From positions 1-24,910 of the forward strand of contig DATKCJ010000450.1 in the NCBI GenBank assembly GCA_035513275.1: 24,910 nt of DNA, in the 5' to 3' direction. This DNA is from DATKCJ01 sp035513275. Its GTDB lineage: Bacteria > Verrucomicrobiota > Verrucomicrobiia > Opitutales > Opitutaceae. The notes beneath the pieces were generated by a model. The model saw only the letters and a list, made by a program, of their open reading frames with translations. It did no database searches and was not told where the DNA came from. The translations under genes were made by a program, and so were the position numbers. Positions 19,950 through 24,910 of this stretch are shown one piece after another (positions within the stretch are counted from its first letter, which is position 1; each line of letters starts with the position of its first letter).

Positions 19950-20741
19950 TCACGGCCCCTCCTTCTCCTCGCGCTCCGTCGCGCCGACGGCTTGCGCGAC
20001 TTCCGACAGAAGCGTGAGCCGGCCACCATACGTCTTCTGAAGAAGCGGCGCGGTGAATACCTGCTCCGTCGGACCGAATGCCACGACGCGCATGTTCAGC
20101 AGCAGAAGCATGTCGAAATACGTGCGGGCGGTCGTGAGGTCGTGGTGCACGACGATGAGCGTGCGACCCTGGTCGCGCAGGTCCTGCATGATGTCGACGA
20201 TTGCGGATTCCGTCGCGGCGTCCACGCCGGCGAACGGCTCGTCCATGAAGTAGAGGTCGGCCTCCTGCGCGAGCGCCCGCGCGAGGAAGACGCGCTGCTG
20301 CTGCCCGCCGGAAAGATTCGCGATCTGCCGGTTTGCGAACGGTAGCATGCGGACGCGCTCCAGACACGCGCGCGCAACTTCGCGGTCTGCCTTGCCGGGG
20401 CGGCGACCGAGGCCAACGCGGCCGTAGCGCCCCATGAGGACGACATCCATGACGCTGACCGGGAAATCCCAGTCCACAGACTCGCGCTGCGGCACGTAGC
20501 CGACGCGCTTGAAGCTTTTCTTCGCAGGCAGGCCGAAGATCTTGATCCAGCCGCTGCTCACGGGGAGCAGGCCCATAGCAGCCTTGATCAGTGTGGACTT
20601 GCCCGCACCGTTTGGGCCGACGACGCCCACGAGTTTCCCCTTGGGCACCACAAGGTCTATGCCCCAGAGGACCGGCTTCTTGTGGTAGGCGACAGTGAGA
20701 TCATGGACCTCGAGCGGCGCAGCATCCTGAGAAGCATTCAT
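19950..20741 (-). CDS. Metal ABC transporter ATP-binding protein (YtgB/ZnuC/MntB family)
   Basis: 263 aa. It drives metal import from the cytoplasmic face. Seen: Walker A GPNGAGKST at 42-50, Q-loop Gln85 in YVPQRE, the family pattern VDWDFPVSVMDVVLMGRYG at 89-107, ABC signature LSGGQ at 143-147, Walker B LYFMDEP at 163-169 and switch His200. YVPQRxxVDWDFP is typical of Mn/Zn/Fe importers. The start ATG at 20741 sits one base after the TGA of the barrel gene (TGAAATG), so translation is probably coupled; the frame is open to 20777 but that would overlap the barrel gene. The next gene is 248 bp away across two hairpins, while the upstream one touches it. Confidence 0.94.
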   Translation of the reverse strand: MNASQDAAPLEVHDLTVAYHKKPVLWGIDLVVPKGKLVGVVGPNGAGKSTLIKAAMGLLPVSSGWIKIFGLPAKKSFKRVGYVPQRESVDWDFPVSVMDVVLMGRYGRVGLGRRPGKADREVARACLERVRMLPFANRQIANLSGGQQQRVFLARALAQEADLYFMDEPFAGVDAATESAIVDIMQDLRDQGRTLIVVHHDLTTARTYFDMLLLLNMRVVAFGPTEQVFTAPLLQKTYGGRLTLLSEVAQAVGATEREEKEGP

Positions 20742-20742
20742 T

Positions 20743-21570
20743 TCAAAGGCGGATCGAAATCCCGGCGAAAACTGCAATGTCAGGCGCAGCCCGGGTGAGA
20801 CCGAAATTCACGCCGGCATCAAGCTGGACGTTTTCGCTTATCCCGAGCGTCAACCCCGTGTTGAAGGTGAGAGCATGCGAGCCTCCGCCGGTCTCGGAAG
20901 CGAGTTCTACAAATGCCCCCAGGGAATCCGAGAGTTCGAATCCTGTCGTGACGGTGTTCAGCCAGACGGCTGTGTAATCATCGCCGTCGTGAACGAGGTC
21001 CATCGCCGTCATGATGCCGAATCCGCGGCCACCGATTGTGACCGAGGCAGGCACCACGAGTCCGCCTTCGAAGTGGTTGTTGCCCACGCCTCCTGAGTTG
21101 GTGGGAATCTTCACAAACGGCATCACGGCGAGGGCCGATTCCCCGCCGTCGTTGCCAAACAGGTTTCGTTTCAACCGGAGCGTGACGTCGCCCCATCCGC
21201 TCTGCCGCTGGCGCCAACTTCCGGATGAGGACCGCTCTTCAACGTGCAGGTAATTGTCCACGACGATCTGCAGTTCCGTGTCGTGGGTGAGGCCCACCCG
21301 GAGGTTCACAGGGGCCACGTTCCACTCCGAAACGCGGATGTCCGAGCGCTCAGGGTTGTGCCGATCATAAGTATGTTGCGCGAAGCTGATCTCGATCTGA
21401 ATACGACCTGCGTCCACGGTGAAAGGACTCTCGGTCGCGTCGGGCCTGTCGGTTGTCATCGGCCTGAGCAATTCATCGGGTGTCGGGTTTGACCAAGAAA
21501 AGCCCGTCTTGTCCGCAGCGAAGACGGAGCCAGCGGTGAGCAAGACGACGATTGCCAGTGTCGCCCTCAT
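20743..21570 (-). CDS. Outer-membrane beta-barrel transporter-like protein (PF13557-like)
   Basis: 275 aa. A signal peptide (1-18, MRATLAIVVLLTAGSVFA) is followed by TTDRPDATESPFTV around 38-52 and GRIQIEISF, a pattern known from the putative 'transporter' barrel family (once named MetA-pathway of phenol degradation). The rest alternates hydrophobic and polar residues as beta strands do, for example GLTHDTELQIVVDNYL and GFGIMTAMDLVHDG; the last strand ends GISIRL. Its ATG at 21570 overlaps the TGA of the metal-binding protein gene (ATGA) and its own stop abuts the ATPase start, so it is an integral part of the operon. I infer a role as the outer-membrane route for the imported metal; barrels of this family are poorly characterised. 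Confidence 0.75.
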   Translation of the reverse strand: MRATLAIVVLLTAGSVFAADKTGFSWSNPTPDELLRPMTTDRPDATESPFTVDAGRIQIEISFAQHTYDRHNPERSDIRVSEWNVAPVNLRVGLTHDTELQIVVDNYLHVEERSSSGSWRQRQSGWGDVTLRLKRNLFGNDGGESALAVMPFVKIPTNSGGVGNNHFEGGLVVPASVTIGGRGFGIMTAMDLVHDGDDYTAVWLNTVTTGFELSDSLGAFVELASETGGGSHALTFNTGLTLGISENVQLDAGVNFGLTRAAPDIAVFAGISIRL

Positions 21571-22496
21571 CGAAGCGCCTCCACCACGGTGTTCAGGTTG
21601 TGGCGGATCATGCCGTTGTAGGTGCCGAGGTCGTAGCCGTGCTCGATCTCGCCGGGAGTCCCCATCGCGTCCGAGAACAGTTCGCCGCCGACGCGAACTC
21701 CCGCATCGGCCGCGATCCGCTGGATCGCCTGCGGCGGCACGCTCGACTCGACGAATATTGCACGCGCGCCCCGCGCCTTGATCAAGTCGACCATCCGCGC
21801 CATGTCGGCGAGGCCCGCCTCGGTCACAGTCGATATCCCCTGCAGGCCCACAACCTCAAAACCGTAGGCACGGCCGAAGTAGTTGAATGCGTCGTGGCTC
21901 GTGATGAGGATCCGCCGCTCCTGTGGAAGTTCGGCAGCCTTCGCGAGCGCCCACACGTGCAACTCGGCCAGCGACGCCCGCGACTGCTCGGCGCGACTCT
22001 TGTAATACGCCGCCCCTTCCGGATCCTCCGCGGTCAACGCTTCGGCTACCGTGTCCCCGCAACGCGCCCAGAGCGACACATCGAGCCATAGGTGGGGATC
22101 ATGATGACCGGAGAACTCGGCCGGCGACAGGAGAAGCTCCTCGGGTATCGACTCGGTGACGGCATACACTCCGCCCTTCTTCGAGCGCGCCATGCGCGTG
22201 AGCAGGTCGCCCATCTTTCCCTCGAGCAGGAGCCCGTTGTAGAAAATCACATCCGCGCGCTGAAGGCGCACCACGTCCTGCGCGCTTGCCTTGTAGAGGT
22301 GGGGGTCGACCCCGGCGCCCATCAAGCCGTCGACCTCGATGCGTTCGCCGCCGACTTGCCGGACGAGGTCGGCAACCATCCCGGTGGTCGCCACGACCCT
22401 GAGGGGTGCGGCGTCCGCAAATCCGACAATACTCGCAGCGGCGAACAGAACCCGCGCAAGGCACGACCCAAGGCATCTCGAGATCGGTTTTCGCAT
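21567..22496 (-). CDS. Metal ABC transporter substrate-binding protein (YtgA/TroA family)
   Basis: 309 aa. It captures a divalent metal in the periplasm and delivers it to the permease pair. A signal peptide (hydrophobic 13-28, then ADAA) leads into the cluster A-I fold. Predicted ligands: His66 in GVDPHLYKAS, His135 in DPHLWLDV, His201 in TSHDAFNYFGRAYG, Asp276 in LFSDAMG. Three His plus one Asp is the set of Treponema TroA, whereas Mn-specific PsaA has Glu in the third place. The short loop at 127-133 (EFSGHHD) is less His-rich than in ZnuA. Its ATG at 22496 is the first gene of the operon. An operator-like palindrome lies 30-43 bp upstream. The metal may be Fe, Mn or Zn. Confidence 0.94.
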   Translation of the reverse strand: MRKPISRCLGSCLARVLFAAASIVGFADAAPLRVVATTGMVADLVRQVGGERIEVDGLMGAGVDPHLYKASAQDVVRLQRADVIFYNGLLLEGKMGDLLTRMARSKKGGVYAVTESIPEELLLSPAEFSGHHDPHLWLDVSLWARCGDTVAEALTAEDPEGAAYYKSRAEQSRASLAELHVWALAKAAELPQERRILITSHDAFNYFGRAYGFEVVGLQGISTVTEAGLADMARMVDLIKARGARAIFVESSVPPQAIQRIAADAGVRVGGELFSDAMGTPGEIEHGYDLGTYNGMIRHNLNTVVEALR

Positions 22497-22503
22497 AGGG
22501 CGT

Positions 22504-22533
22504 GTATTAGGGAGTTGTGGAATTGTTAGGCAA
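22504..22533 (-). promoter_or_regulatory. Putative promoter of the metal-import operon
   Basis: On the minus strand TTGCCT (22533-22528) as -35 and TAATAC (22509-22504) as -10, 18 bp apart. Each is a partial match to the sigma-70 consensus. The start would lie within a few bases of the ATG at 22496, so the message could be nearly leaderless; no Shine-Dalgarno is visible. The -35 is inside the palindrome described next. Confidence 0.4.
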
Positions 22534-22539
22534 GCCTAA
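22526..22539. promoter_or_regulatory. DtxR-family-like operator palindrome
   Basis: TTAGGC-AA-GCCTAA, perfect 6-bp arms, 30 bp before the first gene of the operon. Known DtxR/IdeR-family sites contain TTAGG and CCTAA half sites. It overlaps the putative -35 box, so bound repressor would block transcription. The fused DtxR-like domain two genes from the operon end is the natural candidate binder. Confidence 0.65.
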
Positions 22540-22583
22540 TTCCTTAGCCCTCCACCTGCTCAGGGGCGCCAATGCTCTCTCAA

Positions 22584-22687
22584 CAAAGCGGCACATGAGT
22601 GCCGCACTCCAAGACGCTATCGCGGCGTGCAATGCTTCTGTGTTCTGCGCCGCAGGCCTTGGAGTGCGCCAGTCCTCTGGCGCATTT
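22584..22687. repeat. 104-bp double-hairpin repeat (AAGCGGCA...TGCCGC family), copy 2
   Basis: Left arm AAAGCGGCACATGAGTGCCG then CACTCCAAGACGCT; right arm TTGGAGTGCGCCAGTCCTCT then GGCGCATTT. The middle is diverged from copy 1 at 12692-12798. The 403-bp gap 22497-22899 holds the promoter and operator of the metal operon and this element. The part 22688-22899 shows no gene or motif I recognise. Confidence 0.65.
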
Positions 22688-22899
22688 CATCCAAAAACAC
22701 GGCATGCCCGTTCTTCTCGTCGCACCCGTCCACGCAAACACCCCGCCAACAAACCCCGGCCTCGTGACCTCGGCCGCTACGGACCGCGCGAAGCTACTGG
22801 TGCTCCAGCCGCCAACGTCAGGAGGCGGGGCCCCATTCTTTCCTCCCCACGCACCATTCGTGTGAAATTAACGAGCTCCACGGAGAGGGGGCGCCCTAC

Positions 22900-24910
22900 C
22901 TACGAACGTCGGGAACGGTGGAACATCCGGTAAAGTCCGGGCAAGACTAGCAGCGTCAGCACCGTCGACGACAGAATGCCTCCGATCACGACCGTGGCGA
23001 GCGGGCGCTGCACTTCCGCACCGGTGCCCGTAGCGATGGCCATCGGCACAAATCCCAGCGAGGCCACAAGTGCGGTCATCAACACCGGCCGTAGCCGGGT
23101 GAGCGAACCCTCGATGATGGCGTCGTCGAGCGCCCGTCCCTCCGAGACAAGCTTGTTGATGAAGGTCACCATCACCATGCCGTTAAGGACGGCCACTCCG
23201 GAGAGCGCGATGAAGCCGACGCCGGCCGAGATCGAGAACGGGATGTCGCGCAGCCACAACGCGGCCACACCACCCGTAAGCGCGAGAGGCACGCCGCTGA
23301 AGATAAGCAACGCATCCTTCACAGAGCCGAACGTCATGAAGAGAAGCAGGAAGATTAACAGCAACGAAGCCGGCACGACGACCTGCAGGCGCTTCGATGC
23401 AGAGATCAACTGTTCGAACTGCCCGCCCCATGTCGTCGAATAAGTCTCCGGAAGCTCGACCTGGGCACCAATCCTCTGCTGCGCGTCTGAGACGAAGGAC
23501 CCGAGGTCGCGTCCGCGCACATTCGCTGAGACGACCACGCGGCGCTTGCCGTTCTCCCGGCTTATCTGATTCGGGCCGGGGGCTATGGAGATTTCCGCGA
23601 CCTCGCTGAACGGAATGAACGCATGCCCGTTGACGCCGGAGCGCGATCGGAACGAGATCCGTGCCAGCCCTGCCTTCGGATCCTCGTTCTCGGCCACAGC
23701 GAGCGGCACTGGAAGCCGCTTGATGGCCTCCATGTCGGTGCGCAAATGCTCGGGAAGCCGCACGACGAGTTCAAACCGGCGGTCGCCTTCAAAAATCTCC
23801 CCCACGGTCCTGCCGCCGAGCGCGACTTCGATGATGTCGTGCACGTCGGCGACATTCAGCCCGTAGCGCGCCATCGCCTCGCGCTTCAGGTCGATCGTCA
23901 TCACTGGAAGTCCGGTTGTCTGCTCGAGCGACACGTCGGATGCGCCAGGGACGGTCTGCAGCACGTCCTCGATGGATTTGCCGATCTCCTCGAGCGTCTC
24001 CAAGTCGTCGCCGAACACCTTCACCGCGACGTCGCTCCGCACGCCCGCGATGAGCTCGTTGAAGCGCATCTGGATCGGCTGGATGAACTCGTAGTTGTTT
24101 CCCGGGACCTGCCTGACGATCGCCTCGAGTTCGCTCACGAACTGCGCCTTCGTCTTCCGCGGGTCCGGCCATTCGGAACGCGGCTTCAACATGACAAAGC
24201 CATCGGCCACGCTCGGCGGCATCGGATCGGTGGCTATCTCCGCCGTGCCGATCTTGGCGAACACGTCCTTCACCTCCGGCATTTCCTTGATGGCGCGCTC
24301 GAGCACATGCTGCATCTCGACGGCCTGGCTCAGGCTCGTGCCGGGAATGCGGAGCGCATGCAGCGCCACGTCGCCTTCGTCGAGGCTGGGTATGAACTCC
24401 CGGCCCAGTCTAGAGGCGACGATGCCGCTGACGGCCACGAGGAAGACCGCCGCCAGCAACGTCGCCGCGCGGTAGTTCAGGTGAAACCGGAGCGCCGGCA
24501 GGTAGATCGCCTTCGCGAACCGCATGACGATGTTCTCCTTTTCGGAGATCCTTCCGCTCACGAAAAGCGCCACCGCCGCCGGAACAAATGTAAGCGAGAA
24601 GATCATCGCTCCGGTGAGCGCGATGATCACCGTCCACGCCATCGGGTGGAACATCTTCCCTTCGACACCGCTGAGCGTGAGGATCGGCAGATAGACGACG
24701 GTGATAATAAAGACGCCGAAGAAGCTCGGTCGGATAACCTCCTTCGACGCGGCCGTAACGACTTCGAAGCGCTCGGCCCGCGTGAGCAGCCGCCCGAGGT
24801 GTTTTTGTTCTCCGCCGAGGCGCCGGATGCAATTCTCGACGATGATCACGGCTCCGTCCACGATCAGGCCGAAGTCGAGCGCGCCGAGGCTCATGAGGTT
24901 GCCGCTGATG
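22900..24910 (-). CDS. czcA: Heavy-metal efflux RND pump, CzcA (HME) type, N-terminus outside window
   Basis: 669 complete codons of a protein usually about 1040 aa; the first third lies beyond the window edge. It would export divalent heavy metals such as Co, Zn or Cd from the periplasm or cytoplasm using proton flow. Seen at the edge: SGNLMSLGALDFGLIVDGAV followed by IIVENCIRRLGG, the TM4 motif of CzcA-type pumps with Asp in DFG and VDG and Glu in VEN. After the central helices come the second periplasmic loop (EFIPSLDEGDVALHALRIPG region), the GRTVGEIFEGDRRFELVVRL stretch and C-terminal helices ending GLYRMFHRSRRS. No frameshift is seen. It lies upstream of, and on the same strand as, the metal-import operon, separated by 403 bp with a promoter-like site, so the two are probably separate units. 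Confidence 0.93.
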   Translation of the reverse strand, partial: ISGNLMSLGALDFGLIVDGAVIIVENCIRRLGGEQKHLGRLLTRAERFEVVTAASKEVIRPSFFGVFIITVVYLPILTLSGVEGKMFHPMAWTVIIALTGAMIFSLTFVPAAVALFVSGRISEKENIVMRFAKAIYLPALRFHLNYRAATLLAAVFLVAVSGIVASRLGREFIPSLDEGDVALHALRIPGTSLSQAVEMQHVLERAIKEMPEVKDVFAKIGTAEIATDPMPPSVADGFVMLKPRSEWPDPRKTKAQFVSELEAIVRQVPGNNYEFIQPIQMRFNELIAGVRSDVAVKVFGDDLETLEEIGKSIEDVLQTVPGASDVSLEQTTGLPVMTIDLKREAMARYGLNVADVHDIIEVALGGRTVGEIFEGDRRFELVVRLPEHLRTDMEAIKRLPVPLAVAENEDPKAGLARISFRSRSGVNGHAFIPFSEVAEISIAPGPNQISRENGKRRVVVSANVRGRDLGSFVSDAQQRIGAQVELPETYSTTWGGQFEQLISASKRLQVVVPASLLLIFLLLFMTFGSVKDALLIFSGVPLALTGGVAALWLRDIPFSISAGVGFIALSGVAVLNGMVMVTFINKLVSEGRALDDAIIEGSLTRLRPVLMTALVASLGFVPMAIATGTGAEVQRPLATVVIGGILSSTVLTLLVLPGLYRMFHRSRRS

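Noticed and set aside
19702..20367. N-terminal extension of the permease-regulator frame by 222 codons
   Set aside because: The extension reads through the 76-bp repeats and antisense-strand frames of the ATPase gene and looks like no protein; the signal-like N-terminus begins at 19701.
22599..22865. Small gene of 88 codons on the plus strand between the metal operon and czcA
   Set aside because: Its first part lies in the 104-bp repeat, no ribosome site is evident, and the rest is low-complexity Pro/Ala-rich with no recognisable family.

Overview
The window is a GC-rich bacterial chromosome segment with typical bacterial genes and a dense set of palindromic intergenic repeats. I infer a PVC-superphylum bacterium, most likely Verrucomicrobiota. 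The reasons are a Ytg-type metal-uptake operon whose permease is fused to a DtxR-like repressor (the arrangement known from Chlamydia), the style of the repeats, and the weak Shine-Dalgarno signals. The phylum is an inference, not a proof.

Layout. 1-5448 (all minus strand): a cut-off radical SAM coproporphyrinogen oxidase-like gene, then two paralogous membrane proteins that each join a periplasmic multiheme c-type cytochrome (11 and 13 CxxCH sites) to a b-type membrane domain. They resemble CbcL-like quinone-linked electron conduits. 5719-8779: recN (minus), a tRNA-Val(GAC), and a secreted two-domain cupredoxin-like protein (plus). 8956-12536 (plus): typA/bipA and a secreted adenosine deaminase. 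12958-17141 (minus): an HAE1-type RND pump and its periplasmic adaptor, overlapping by ATGA. 17309-22496 (minus): a five-gene metal-import operon, in order solute-binding protein, outer-membrane barrel, ATPase, permease fused to a DtxR-like domain, second permease. 22900-24910 (minus): the C-terminal two thirds of a CzcA-type heavy-metal RND pump.

The most interesting system is the metal-import operon. Leaving out the barrel, its order is that of chlamydial ytgABCD, including the ytgCR permease-repressor fusion. A 14-bp palindrome TTAGGCAAGCCTAA, typical of DtxR-family operators, lies just upstream of its first gene and overlaps the putative -35 box. The repressor domain keeps four of the six MntR-type metal ligands. 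The operon therefore looks autoregulated: a metal-sensing domain inside one of its own transporter subunits, with the operator at the head of the operon. Next to it is a metal-efflux pump, so uptake and export sit side by side.

The intergenic spaces hold at least five families of short palindromic or G/A-rich repeats. Three GC hairpins sit on or within a few bases of stop codons, and two near-identical 76-bp double hairpins lie inside the metal operon. No insertion sequence, CRISPR array, rRNA or replication origin was seen.
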